DNA of 39,624 nt from Enterovirga sp. (GTDB lineage: Bacteria > Pseudomonadota > Alphaproteobacteria > Rhizobiales > Beijerinckiaceae), in contig NZ_JAQGKF010000183.1 in assembly GCF_028290205.1 (NCBI RefSeq), forward strand, positions 1 to 39,624. Reading direction: 5' to 3'. This document shows, in pieces, positions 23,968 to 32,126 of this stretch (position 1 is its first letter; each line of letters opens with the position of its first letter). The notes under the pieces are model-generated. The model saw only the letters and a list, made by a program, of their open reading frames with translations, was not told the origin of the DNA and ran no database searches. The position numbers were made by a program, and so were the translations under genes.

Positions 23968-24903
23968 ATGCTTGACCACACGGCCACCGGGGTCTTCGTG
24001 ATTGCCCCGACCCCCTTTCACGAGGACGGCCGGATCGACCAGGGCTCGATCGACCGCATGGTGGACGCCTTCGCGGCCGCCGGTGTGGCCGGCGTCACGG
24101 TGCTCGGCATGATGGGCGAGGCGCCCAAGCTCGATGCCGAAGAGGCGCTCGCCGTCGCCCGGCAGGTGGTACGCCGGGCCGGCCGGCTGCCGGTGGTGGT
24201 CGGAGTCTCGGCCCCGGGCTTCGCGGCCATGCGGAGCCTCGCCAGGACCTCCATGGAGGCGGGCGCGGCCGGGGTGATGATCGCTCCCCCGCCGAGCCTC
24301 CGGACCGACGACCAGATCGTCGGGTATTTCAGCCAGGCCTCCGAAGCGATCGGGCGCGACATCCCGTTCGTGCTCCAGGACTACCCGCTGGCGCTCGGCG
24401 TCGTCATGACCCCGGCCGTGATCCGCCGGATCGTCGAAGCGAACCCGGCCTGCGTCATGCTCAAACACGAGGACTGGCCGGGGCTCGACAAGATCACGGC
24501 CCTCAGGGCGTTCCAGGGGGAGGGCGGGCTGCGGCCATTCTCCATCCTGACCGGCAATGGCGGGCTGTTCCTGGATCTCGAGCTCGAGCGCGGCGCCGAC
24601 GGGGCCATGACCGGCTATGGCTTCCCGGACATGCTGGTGGATCTGGTCCGCCTCTCGGCGGAGGGCCGGCGCGAGGCCGCGCAGGATCTGTTCGACGCCC
24701 ACCTGCCGCTGATCCGCTACGAGCAGCAGCCCGGGATCGGGCTCGCGGTGCGTAAATACGTGCTGCGGCGGCGCGGCATCATCGGGACGGAGACGCAGCG
24801 CAGGCCGGCCGTCGCGCTGTCGCCCGCCTCCCGGGCCGAGGTCGATTACCTCTTGGCGCGCCTGGCCCGATGGGACGGGCGCGCCGCCGGTCTCGCCCCT
24901 TGA
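23968..24903 (+). CDS. Dihydrodipicolinate synthase-family aldolase/lyase
   Basis: A 311-residue TIM-barrel protein of the DapA/N-acetylneuraminate lyase family. The Schiff-base lysine is K166 (CVMLKHED), the catalytic tyrosine is Y139 (VLQDYP), and the pyruvate-binding loop appears as LGMMGEA at 46-52 instead of the GTTGE of true DapA. This and the location outside lysine genes suggest a catabolic aldolase (for example sugar-acid or 4-hydroxy-2-oxo acid) rather than diaminopimelate synthesis. The specific substrate is unknown. The ATG at 23968 has a GGGAG site; the frame is open 21 codons further upstream. It ends nine bases from the convergent pxpC stop. Confidence 0.9.
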   Translation: MLDHTATGVFVIAPTPFHEDGRIDQGSIDRMVDAFAAAGVAGVTVLGMMGEAPKLDAEEALAVARQVVRRAGRLPVVVGVSAPGFAAMRSLARTSMEAGAAGVMIAPPPSLRTDDQIVGYFSQASEAIGRDIPFVLQDYPLALGVVMTPAVIRRIVEANPACVMLKHEDWPGLDKITALRAFQGEGGLRPFSILTGNGGLFLDLELERGADGAMTGYGFPDMLVDLVRLSAEGRREAAQDLFDAHLPLIRYEQQPGIGLAVRKYVLRRRGIIGTETQRRPAVALSPASRAEVDYLLARLARWDGRAAGLAP

Positions 24904-24912
24904 CGGGACCGC

Positions 24913-25938
24913 TCAGGCCTCGCCGGCGAGGGCGTCGGTGGCATCGCCCGCAAGGTTGAGCGCCAGCAATTCCTCGCTCCCCGGTAGGCCGCCCCGCACC
25001 TGCACGGCCCGCTCGGCCGCGGACCGGATCTCGGTCGCGCGAACCCGCGCCAGGGCCTGCGCAGCCTCGACGTCGACAGCCTGGAAGCGGACCGTGTCGC
25101 CGCTGCGCCGCTGCGCCAGGACGCGCAGATCCGCCGTGATCACGGTGGCGATCTTGGGGTAGCCGCCCGTGGTCTGATGGTCCGCCATCATCACGATGGG
25201 CATGCCCGAACCCGGGACCTGCACCGAGCCCTGCACGAGCCCGTCGGACACGATGTTGTAGCCGCGCAGGTGGCTGATGGTCGGCCCGGAGAGGCGATAG
25301 CCCATGCGGTCGGCTTCGTCGGACACCGTGTAGGTGTTCGACAGGAAGGCCGCGACGGATTCGGCCGGGAACAGGTTGTCCTGCGGTCCGAGCACCACCC
25401 GGATGGGCGCCTCGAGATCGAGTGGCACGGGCGGCAGCGTGCGCTCGCCCGCCGCCTCCGGCGCGCCGGGCCTCACCGGCAGGCGGTCCCCGGGCCGGAG
25501 CGCACGGCCCTCGATCCCGCCGATACCCGCCCGGGGCTGCAGGGACACGCTGCCGAGCTGCGGCTCGATCGCGATGCCGCCGGACACCGCCAAGTAGCCG
25601 AAGATGCCGGCCGCGGCCGGGCCCACCGTGACGCGCGCTCCGGCCGGCACCAGCACGGAGGTCGAGGGCGCGACCGGAGCGCCGTCGACGGACAGCTTCA
25701 TGCGGGCGCCCGTGAGCGCGATGCGGACCGGCCCGTCCACCGCCTGAAAGGCGCCGCCGGCCAGCATGAGTTCGATGGCGCCTTCGCCGGGGGCGTTGCC
25801 GACCAGCGCGTTAGCCTCGGCCAGCGCGAGCCGGTCCATCGCGCCGGAGCGCGAGATGCCGTGCCGACCGGATCCGACCCGCCCCATATCCTGCAGGCTG
25901 GTCATGGGCCCGCAGCTTTCAACCAGCAGCGCGCTCAT
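24913..25938 (-). CDS. pxpC: 5-oxoprolinase subunit C (biotin-dependent carboxyltransferase-like, KipA)
   Basis: A 341-residue protein that begins with the family motif GPMTSLQDMGRVG and contains NALVGN, SGRxHGIS-like and MADHQTTGGYPKI segments. With PxpA and PxpB it forms the prokaryotic ATP-dependent 5-oxoprolinase, which opens pyroglutamate to glutamate; older annotation calls it an allophanate hydrolase-like KipA. The start overlaps the pxpB stop by four bases (ATGA), so the two are translated together. PxpA (LamB/YcsF family), the usual third member, is not adjacent. It is convergent with the DapA-family gene. A 14-base GC palindrome (24918-24931) lies in the last codons and may end both transcripts. 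Confidence 0.92.
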   Translation of the reverse strand: MSALLVESCGPMTSLQDMGRVGSGRHGISRSGAMDRLALAEANALVGNAPGEGAIELMLAGGAFQAVDGPVRIALTGARMKLSVDGAPVAPSTSVLVPAGARVTVGPAAAGIFGYLAVSGGIAIEPQLGSVSLQPRAGIGGIEGRALRPGDRLPVRPGAPEAAGERTLPPVPLDLEAPIRVVLGPQDNLFPAESVAAFLSNTYTVSDEADRMGYRLSGPTISHLRGYNIVSDGLVQGSVQVPGSGMPIVMMADHQTTGGYPKIATVITADLRVLAQRRSGDTVRFQAVDVEAAQALARVRATEIRSAAERAVQVRGGLPGSEELLALNLAGDATDALAGEA

Positions 25939-26654
25939 GGCGTGGTCTCCGCGATCACCGCGCCGGCGGCGGCCTCGCGCTCGAGCCGGGCGAAATCGCC
26001 CTCGTCGATCCGGTAGAAGCGAACTCCGTCGCCCGGCTGCAGGATCACGGTCGGGTCCCGGCCCGGCATGAAGTTGCGGACCGGCGTGCGGCCCAGGAGA
26101 TGCCAGCCCGAGGGGGCGGCCAGGGAGGCGACCAGCGCCTGGATGCCCCCGATGGAGATGGTGCCGGCCGGCGTGTGCAGCCGCGGCGAGACGCGCCGCG
26201 GAGTCGCGATGCTCTGATCGAGCCCGCCCAGATAGGCGAAGCCCGGCAGGAACCCCAGCATGTAGACCCGGTAGGTCGGGGCCGAATGGCGGCGCACCAA
26301 TTCGTCGGGCGAGAGGCCGTGCAGCGCCGCCGTGGCCTCGAGGTCGATGCCGTTCTCGCCGCCGTAGCAGACCGGGATGCGCCAGGTGCGGCCCGCTTCC
26401 GCCCGCCCGGTCAGGCCCGCGGCGAGCCGGAGCAGCTCGGCGGCGAGCGCCCCGTAGCTGACCCGCTCCGGATCGTAGCTGACCAGGAGGGAGCGATAGG
26501 TCGGGATGGTCTCGACCACCCCCTCCAGCCCGGCCACGGCGCGGTCGAGCTCGAGCACGCGCGCGTTCAGGTCGGGGTCGATCTCCTCGCCGAACTCGAT
26601 GATGAGCGCGGCGTCGCCGCAGGGCAGGATGCGGGGGCTCGGGTGCGGCGCCAT
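25935..26654 (-). CDS. pxpB: 5-oxoprolinase subunit B (KipI family)
   Basis: A 239-residue protein of the carboxyltransferase-domain 1 family. Hallmarks are GDAALIIEFG near the start, IPVCYGG in the middle, and YMLGFLPGFAYLGGLD followed by TPR and IGGIQ. It is the partner of PxpC in pyroglutamate hydrolysis; Bacillus KipI also inhibits the sporulation kinase KinA, a role that need not apply here. The ATG at 26654 has a strong AAGGAG ribosome site, so this is the first gene of the transcript. The upstream neighbour is a lone receiver protein rather than pxpA. Confidence 0.93.
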   Translation of the reverse strand: MAPHPSPRILPCGDAALIIEFGEEIDPDLNARVLELDRAVAGLEGVVETIPTYRSLLVSYDPERVSYGALAAELLRLAAGLTGRAEAGRTWRIPVCYGGENGIDLEATAALHGLSPDELVRRHSAPTYRVYMLGFLPGFAYLGGLDQSIATPRRVSPRLHTPAGTISIGGIQALVASLAAPSGWHLLGRTPVRNFMPGRDPTVILQPGDGVRFYRIDEGDFARLEREAAAGAVIAETTP

Positions 26655-26751
26655 GGGCCGCTCCTTAGAGCATTTCCGGGCGAGGGGGATCCGGGTCAGG
26701 CGAGAAAATGTGGCCCAAGCGCCCGCCCGGCCCGCCCGCTGCCGGCCCCGG

Positions 26752-27099
26752 TCAGCACGCCACGCGGCCGTCGCTGTTCAGCGCGTTGCGGATCGCCACG
26801 TCGGCATAGGGCTTGGCGATGAAATGGGCGTGCCGCAGGTGCTCCGGCACGTCGCCGCGGCGGGAGGCCGACACAAAGGCGAACGGCACCCCGCGCTCCT
26901 CGAGCCGCGTCGCGATGTCGAAGCTCTTGCCGTCCGGCAGGTCGACGTCCAGGAAGGCGAAATCCGGTTCGGCACCGAGATGCTGGCGCATGGAATCGAG
27001 CGTCGGGCAGACCCCGATGACGTCGTGACCGCAGCCCTGCACGATGCCCAGGAGATCGAGGCCGATCAGCGGGTCGTCTTCGAGGATCAAGATACGCAT
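26752..27099 (-). CDS. Single-domain response regulator
   Basis: A 115-residue protein consisting only of a receiver domain: acidic pocket E7/D8/D9 (ILEDDP), phospho-acceptor D51 (FAFLDVDLPDG), switch S/T near FVSAS and K96 (AKPY). The ATG has an AAGGAG site. There is no kinase, phosphotransferase or output gene beside it. Receivers of this short, FLDVDLPDG-bearing type are common in Rhizobiales and often accompany HWE/HisKA_2 kinases encoded elsewhere. A TTAA-N7-TTAT string lies about 130 bases upstream and could be a regulator site. Its sequence is distinct from the receiver at the left end of the window. Confidence 0.9.
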   Translation of the reverse strand: MRILILEDDPLIGLDLLGIVQGCGHDVIGVCPTLDSMRQHLGAEPDFAFLDVDLPDGKSFDIATRLEERGVPFAFVSASRRGDVPEHLRHAHFIAKPYADVAIRNALNSDGRVAC

Positions 27100-27296
27100 G
27101 ACACGCTCCTTCGCTCCTGGCGGCGAGCCTGCGAAGGCGCGTCGCGAGGCGGGGTCCCGTCACAACGAAGGTTCGGATTTTGCCGTTCCTGCGCCTCGGT
27201 ACCCGGGATCCGAGCTTCTGCGGTCGCGGTTAAGCTTAGGTTATGGTTGCCGGGATCGCTCGCTTTTGACCAAGCGGATCGCCCCGAAACGAGAAA

Positions 27297-27319
27297 GGGC
27301 CGGTCCCCTGGACCGGCCC
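27297..27319 (-). terminator. Hairpin terminator downstream of the envelope-stress cluster
   Basis: Ten-base perfect arms (GGGCCGGTCC and GGACCGGCCC) with a three-base loop, 26 bases past the stop of the minus-strand cluster. On the minus strand it is followed by TTTCTCGTTT, a fair T-rich tail, so this is the best intrinsic terminator in the window. On the plus strand the tail CTCGTTCTGTTT is also partly T-rich. Confidence 0.7.
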
Positions 27320-27345
27320 CTCGTTCTGTTTGCGACCTGCGCGGG

Positions 27346-27903
27346 TCAGCGCATCGCGGCGGTCTCGTCGCCGGTGTCGCGGTCACGCCCCTCGCCGAGG
27401 CGCTGGATGTTCTCGGCCACGAGATGGCGGCCCTGCTCGGCCACTTCCTGGGCGTAGCGAAGGCCCTGGTCGCGCACCTCGTCGGCGTAGCGGCCGAGAT
27501 ACTCGTTCTCGCGCCGGGTGCCGGGCAGGAGGGCGCCGATGATGAGGCCGGCCGCCAGGCCGACCACGCCGACCATGATCGGGTTCTCCTCGACAAAATT
27601 CTCGACCGTGCGGCGGCCGCGGCTGAATCCGGCGGCCGATCGGCGCCCGGCCTGGCTGGCGTTGCGGGACGCGCTGCCGAGGCTGTCCGACGCCCAGGAG
27701 CTCGCCTCCTTGTAGCGCTTGCGGGACCAGTCGCCCGCATTCTCGACCGCGTCGCCGACCGAGTCCCGAACGCCGCTCGACACGTTGCCGGCTCCGCCGG
27801 TGCTCGATCCGGAACCGCCCGTGCGGTCCTGGGGCGAGCGCCCGCTGCCCGGCCGTGCGGCGCCCGCCGGTTCGCTGCCGTAGTGTTTGTCGACTTCGCT
27901 CAT
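27346..27903 (-). CDS. Small membrane-anchored stress protein (ElaB/YqjD-like)
   Basis: A 185-residue protein with a polar, Ser/Gly-rich N-terminal half (about 1-55), an amphipathic helical part, one hydrophobic segment with glycine-zipper spacing at about 108-128 (IMVGVVGLAAGLIIGALLPG), and a charged C-terminus with coiled-coil character. Such proteins resemble the DUF883/ElaB/YqjD group of inner-membrane stress proteins, but family membership is by general layout, not by a decisive motif. It is the last gene of a four-gene minus-strand cluster and is followed by a terminator. A GGAGGG site precedes the ATG at 27903. Confidence 0.8.
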   Translation of the reverse strand: MSEVDKHYGSEPAGAARPGSGRSPQDRTGGSGSSTGGAGNVSSGVRDSVGDAVENAGDWSRKRYKEASSWASDSLGSASRNASQAGRRSAAGFSRGRRTVENFVEENPIMVGVVGLAAGLIIGALLPGTRRENEYLGRYADEVRDQGLRYAQEVAEQGRHLVAENIQRLGEGRDRDTGDETAAMR

Positions 27904-27934
27904 GCCATCCCTCCGTGCCTGCCTCTTGGGCCGG

Positions 27935-28327
27935 CTATGCATCGATGCGTTTCGTTCCGGTCACGTCCACGGCCTGGTGCCGGGACGGAAGATCGGGGTC
28001 GTAGGTGCGGGCATGCCCGTCGTTGAGAACCGGCACGTCCACCACGTCCGTCGTGATGCGGGCGGCGGCTCGCCGCTCGCTGGTCTTGTTCATGCGGTAG
28101 ATCAGGAAGCCGATGCCGGCCGCCGCGATCATGACCGGGACGGGGTGGCGGCGCAGAAGCCCGAGCACGAAGTCGTGCCCGTTCTCCATGCGGGGGACAC
28201 CCGCCTGCCCCATCACCTCGTCCACCATCCCGGCGACCGTGAGCTTCTCCTGGATCCGGTCGATGGTCGCGTGCAGGCGGTGGCGGGTGGCCTCGGCCTC
28301 GGCCTCCAGTTCGGTGAGGCTGGTCAT
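27935..28327 (-). CDS. DUF3618 domain protein
   Basis: A 130-residue protein with the DUF3618 signature at its N-terminus, a helix in which Glu/Ala residues precede TRHRLHATIDRIQEKL, then one transmembrane helix (about 63-80) and a polar tail. DUF3618 proteins are found beside holin-like YqjE homologues and YqjD-like proteins in Rhizobiales and Actinobacteria, as here; their function is unknown. The start overlaps the stop of the upstream holin-like gene by four bases, and the next gene follows after 31 bases, so this is an operon. Confidence 0.88.
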   Translation of the reverse strand: MTSLTELEAEAEATRHRLHATIDRIQEKLTVAGMVDEVMGQAGVPRMENGHDFVLGLLRRHPVPVMIAAAGIGFLIYRMNKTSERRAAARITTDVVDVPVLNDGHARTYDPDLPSRHQAVDVTGTKRIDA

Positions 28328-28722
28328 CCGATGGTCCTCTCCGACAGCACCTCGCCGTCGCGCTTCAGCGACTGCACGGTCCGGGTCGGCGTCAGGCTCG
28401 ACGCCGCCAGCATGTTCTTTCCGATCATCGCCAGGACGCCGGCGATCACGGCCAGCAACCCGCCGACGATCAGCGCCGAGATCCAGGGCGACTGGACGAA
28501 GATGTCGATCCCGTAGACCAGGGCCTGGGTCAGCCAGATCAGGGACGCGACCCCGAACACGGCTGCGGCCAGGAACATGATGGCGCCCTTGGCGAGTCCG
28601 GCTGCGTTCGTGGCCATCTCGGCCTTGAACAATCCGAACTCCTTGCGGGCCAGATCGGCGCCGTCGCGCAGCGCGTCGCCGACGAGTTCCTGCAGGGTGG
28701 CGCGACCGGCGCTATCTGGCAT
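28324..28722 (-). CDS. Phage-holin-like superfamily III (YqjE/DUF1469) membrane protein
   Basis: A 132-residue inner-membrane protein with an N-terminal amphipathic helix (LVGDALRDGADLARKEFGLF) and two transmembrane helices (about 45-70 and 80-103). The layout matches Pfam family DUF1469, often named putative Actinobacterial holin-X or YqjE. Despite the holin name, chromosomal members are housekeeping envelope proteins, and there are no phage genes nearby. The gene sits between the DUF3618 gene (four-base overlap) and the YqjD-like gene (nine-base gap). Confidence 0.88.
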   Translation of the reverse strand: MPDSAGRATLQELVGDALRDGADLARKEFGLFKAEMATNAAGLAKGAIMFLAAAVFGVASLIWLTQALVYGIDIFVQSPWISALIVGGLLAVIAGVLAMIGKNMLAASSLTPTRTVQSLKRDGEVLSERTIG

Positions 28723-28731
28723 TGCGGGCTC

Positions 28732-29349
28732 CTAGACGCTGGCCGGCTGCGAGGATGCGCGCCGTTTCGCGGCCGCGGCCGCCGCAGCCCCGCCGCCGCG
28801 CTGGGACGCGGCGTGGCTTTCGGACAGGCCGTCAGCCGAGCTCTTGATGAAGCGCGCCAGCAGGAACCCGGCCACCACCGCCACGGCTCCGACCGTCGCG
28901 GGCGAGCGCCGGGCGTAGCGTTCGACGTCGCCGTAGATGTCGGCGAAGCTGCGGTCGCGCAGGCCACCGGCGAGCTGATCGAGGCCATCGGCCGCGCTGC
29001 CCACGAAGGCCTGGATGTTGGGCCGCTCGCCGAACGACCGGCCGGTCTCCCGCAGGGAGGAGGCGAGGTCGGCGACGGATTGCGCGGCGTCGTTCTTGCG
29101 CTGGTCGGCGAAGCTGGTGGCCTGTTCGCGGGCGGCCTCGTAGAGGTGCCGGCCCTGCTCCACGGCCGCCGTTTTCAGGTCGCCGGCCACGCCCTTCACC
29201 TCCTGGGCGATGTCGTCCAGGTCGGGATCCTTGGTCTTGGACTCGATCCGGTCGACAGCTGCCGTAGCCTGATTCCGCATCTGGGTTCCGGCCTCCCCGA
29301 TCTTTGCCTGCAGGTTGCCGCCGGGGGCGCCTCTCTCTGGCTCGGCCAT
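28732..29349 (-). CDS. YqjD-like membrane-anchored coiled-coil protein
   Basis: A 205-residue protein. Residues about 15-110 are long amphipathic helices with heptad-like Ala/Gln/Asp patterns (for example AAREQATSFADQRKNDAAQS), followed by a single membrane helix at about 155-172 (ATVGAVAVVAGFLLARF) and an Ala-rich, basic tail. It appears to start the cluster of four small envelope genes. YqjD-type proteins anchor ribosomes or respond to stress in E. coli; that role is not shown here. The ATG at 29349 is preferred over the longer open frame because the upstream part is unrelated in composition. yihY lies 73 bases upstream on the same strand. Confidence 0.8.
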   Translation of the reverse strand: MAEPERGAPGGNLQAKIGEAGTQMRNQATAAVDRIESKTKDPDLDDIAQEVKGVAGDLKTAAVEQGRHLYEAAREQATSFADQRKNDAAQSVADLASSLRETGRSFGERPNIQAFVGSAADGLDQLAGGLRDRSFADIYGDVERYARRSPATVGAVAVVAGFLLARFIKSSADGLSESHAASQRGGGAAAAAAAKRRASSQPASV

Positions 29350-29422
29350 CACGTTCCTCGGTTTGTACTGTTGAGCGGGTGTAACTTGTGGCCCGAACCC
29401 AGGTTCCGTCGCGTCCGGGCAG

Positions 29423-30568
29423 TTACCTGGCGGCCCCGACACTGTCGGCCATCGTGGCGCCGCGGGCCCCGAGCGGCTTGCTGCCGCCCTCCGTCGTGTC
29501 GTGCGCGACCTGGTGCTCGACTTCCGCGTTCAGCTCCGCGCCGACGAGAATGACGGTCGAGGTCAGCCACATCCAGGTCATCAGGCCGACCACGGCGCCC
29601 AGCGAGCCGTAGGTCTCGTTGTAGCTGCCGAAATTGGCGACGTACCAGGAGAACAGCATGGAAGTGGCGATGCCGCCGAAAGCCGCCAGCAGCGCTCCCG
29701 GGCTCAGCCAGCGCCACTTCGCCCGCGCCCGGCTCGGCCCGTATCGGTACAGGGCCGCAAGCGCGAGCAGCGCGACACACAGCAGGGCCGGCCAGCGCCC
29801 GATCCAGATCAGCCACTCGACCACGGGCCCGAGCCAGATGTACTTCAACACCACCGGGATCACGACGACCGCCCCCAGGGCCAGCACAATCATCAGGACG
29901 GTGGCGGCCGTGAAGGTGAGCGACCAGAGGTTCAAAACGAAGAAGTTGCGTTTCTCCGTCTCGTCGTAGGCGACGTTCAGCGCGTCGAACACCGCCTTCA
30001 TGCCGGCATTGGCGCTCCAAAGGGAGATCGCGAGCCCGCCGAAGAAGGCGAAGCCGAGCGCGGTGTCGCCCTTCTCGGTGATGCGCTTCACTTGCTCGCT
30101 CACGATCTCGATCGCGCCGCCCGGCAGCAGCCCGCCCAGCGCGGCGATATGCTCGTTCAGGGTCGCCGGATCGGCGACCAGCCCGTACAGCGACACGAGC
30201 GCCGCGACGGCCGGGAACACGGCCAGGAGACCGTAGAAGGTGACGCCGGCCGCGACGGCCAGAATGCGGTCGTTGCCGATCTCGTCGAAGACCCGGCGGA
30301 GGATGTCCCACCAGCCGCGGCCGGGAATCTCGGTCGGCGACGCGGCGTGGCGGCCGCGGCCGGGCTGGGCCGCAGCCGCCCGGGGCGAGGCGCTCTTGCT
30401 CGTGTCGCGCGCGCTGGGCGACGCGGCGTCCGCTCCCGCTCTTGCCCGACCCTGTGCGGCGTTGCGGGCGGGCGCCGTCAGGGCGATCGCGGCAGCGTAG
30501 CTGAGCAGCAGCCTGAGCCCGGTCCGCGCCCCGCCAGGCCTGCTCCCCGCCTCGCTCCTCATCGCCAT
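29423..30568 (-). CDS. YihY/BrkB-family inner-membrane protein
   Basis: A 381-residue protein. After an Ala/Arg/Ser-rich N-terminal stretch of about 80 residues comes the YihY/virulence factor BrkB domain with about six transmembrane helices. Landmarks are VAAGVTFYGLLAVFPAVAAL near residue 105, the central ISLWSANAGMKAVFDALN, and a C-terminal SYNETYGSLGAVVGLMTWMW, the most conserved family segment. The biochemical role of YihY proteins is unsettled; they were once mislabelled as ribonuclease BN. The start is at 30568 or two codons later. It heads the envelope-stress group and lies 66 bases downstream of pyruvate kinase. Confidence 0.9.
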   Translation of the reverse strand: MAMRSEAGSRPGGARTGLRLLLSYAAAIALTAPARNAAQGRARAGADAASPSARDTSKSASPRAAAAQPGRGRHAASPTEIPGRGWWDILRRVFDEIGNDRILAVAAGVTFYGLLAVFPAVAALVSLYGLVADPATLNEHIAALGGLLPGGAIEIVSEQVKRITEKGDTALGFAFFGGLAISLWSANAGMKAVFDALNVAYDETEKRNFFVLNLWSLTFTAATVLMIVLALGAVVVIPVVLKYIWLGPVVEWLIWIGRWPALLCVALLALAALYRYGPSRARAKWRWLSPGALLAAFGGIATSMLFSWYVANFGSYNETYGSLGAVVGLMTWMWLTSTVILVGAELNAEVEHQVAHDTTEGGSKPLGARGATMADSVGAAR

Positions 30569-30634
30569 CCGCCTCCGCTGCTCGTGCGCGGCGACAACGG
30601 AAGGCGGGGACGTGCGTTCCGGATGGCTTCGTAG

Positions 30635-32056
30635 TTACCGGCGGGGCGTGCGGGCGATCCGCAGCATGTTGGTGGCCCCTGGCGTGCCCAGCGGCACGCC
30701 GGCGACCACGATGATGCGGTCGCCCGGCTTGGCGAAGGTCTCGCTGACGGCTGTGGTGCAGGACCGCTCGACGAGATCGTCGAGACTGTGCGCGTCGTCT
30801 GTCCGAATGGCGTGCACACCCCAGGCGAGCGAGAGGCGCCGGGCCGTCGACATGTTGGGCGAGAGCGCCACGATGGGCGGCTTCGGCCGCTCGCGCGAGA
30901 CCCTGAGGGCCGTGGCCCCGGTGGACGTCCAGCAGACCACGGCCGCCATGTCGAGATCCTCGGCGATGGCGCGCGCGGCGGTCGCGATCGCGTCCGCGCC
31001 CGTGCCCTCGCTCGGCGGGCGCTGGTTGGCGATGACGCCCCGGTAGGTCGGATCGACCTCCACCTCGCAGGCGATGCGGCTCATGGTGCCGACGGCCTCC
31101 AGCGGGTACTTGCCGGCCGCGCTCTCGGCCGACAGCATGATGGCGTCCGCGCCCTCGAAGATCGCCGTGGCGACGTCCGACACCTCGGCCCGGGTCGGGA
31201 TGGGACTCGAGATCATCGATTCCAGCATCTGGGTCGCGATCACCACCGGCTTGCCGTGGCGCCGGCACAGCCGGGTGATGCGCTTCTGGATGCCGGGCAC
31301 GCGCTCAAGCGGCAGTTCGACCCCGAGATCGCCCCGCGCCACCATGATCGCGTCGGCGAATTCCATGATCTCGTCGAGACGCTGGACGCCCTGCGGCTTC
31401 TCGATCTTGGCCATCACGGCGGCCCGGCCGGCCGCGACCTTCTTGACCTCGGCCACGTCCTCCGGCCGTTGCACGAAGGACACCGCGACCCAGTCCACGC
31501 CGGCTGACAGCGCGGCCTCGAGGTCCGAGCGGTCCTTGCCGGTCATGGCGGAGACCGGGATGGTCGTGTCTGGCACCGACACGCCCTTGCGGTCGGAGAC
31601 GCTGCCGCCGATCACCACCTCGGTGACGGCCCGGGTGGGCGAGCACTCGGTTGCGACCAGCCGGACCTTGCCATCGTCGATCAGCAGGGTGTCGCCTGCC
31701 GCGAGCGCCGCCAGGATCTCCGGATGGGGAAGCTGGACGCGGTTTGCATCGCCGGGGGCGGGATCCTGATCGAGCACAAACTGCGCGCCGGTCGCGAGCT
31801 CGACCTTGCCGTCCCGGAAGGCCCCGAGCCGGAGCTTCGGCCCCTGCAGGTCGGCCAAGATGCCGATCGGGCGGTTATGCCGCGCCTCGATCTCCCGGAT
31901 CGTGTGCACGAAGTCGCGCATCCGGTCGTGCGGCGTGTGGCTCATGTTGATGCGAAACACGTCCGCCCCGGCGAGAAACAGGCGGGCGATGGTGTCCGGA
32001 TCTGACGAGGCGGGTCCGAGCGTGGCGATGATCCGGGTCCGTCTCTCGCGCCGCAT
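30635..32056 (-). CDS. pyk: Pyruvate kinase
   Basis: A 473-residue enzyme that converts phosphoenolpyruvate and ADP to pyruvate and ATP, the last step of lower glycolysis. It starts with TRIIATLGPASSDPDTI and has FRINMSHT, ADLQGPKLRLG, the phosphoryl-transfer lysine in MAKIEKPQG, the metal-site MVARGDLGVELP and the ATQMLESM segment, plus a regulatory C-terminal domain. Length is standard. The ATG at 32056 has a strong GGAGG site; the frame is open upstream but not homologous. It is downstream of the PAP2-like gene on the same strand (70 bases). Confidence 0.96.
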   Translation of the reverse strand: MRRERRTRIIATLGPASSDPDTIARLFLAGADVFRINMSHTPHDRMRDFVHTIREIEARHNRPIGILADLQGPKLRLGAFRDGKVELATGAQFVLDQDPAPGDANRVQLPHPEILAALAAGDTLLIDDGKVRLVATECSPTRAVTEVVIGGSVSDRKGVSVPDTTIPVSAMTGKDRSDLEAALSAGVDWVAVSFVQRPEDVAEVKKVAAGRAAVMAKIEKPQGVQRLDEIMEFADAIMVARGDLGVELPLERVPGIQKRITRLCRRHGKPVVIATQMLESMISSPIPTRAEVSDVATAIFEGADAIMLSAESAAGKYPLEAVGTMSRIACEVEVDPTYRGVIANQRPPSEGTGADAIATAARAIAEDLDMAAVVCWTSTGATALRVSRERPKPPIVALSPNMSTARRLSLAWGVHAIRTDDAHSLDDLVERSCTTAVSETFAKPGDRIIVVAGVPLGTPGATNMLRIARTPRR

Positions 32057-32126
32057 GGACACCTCCAATCTTTCTTCGGGCCGAGTCGCCACCTGAGGCC
32101 AAGCGCGGCCGGGCTGCAAGCGCGCC

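Noticed and set aside
28324-28722. Holin-like gene as a sign of prophage
   Set aside because: No lysin, terminase, capsid, tail or integrase gene is nearby; this holin-named family is a usual chromosomal envelope protein in Rhizobiales.
29349-31268. Long minus-strand open frame across yihY and pyk
   Set aside because: It runs out of frame through two recognisable genes on the same strand and has low-complexity Arg/Gly composition.
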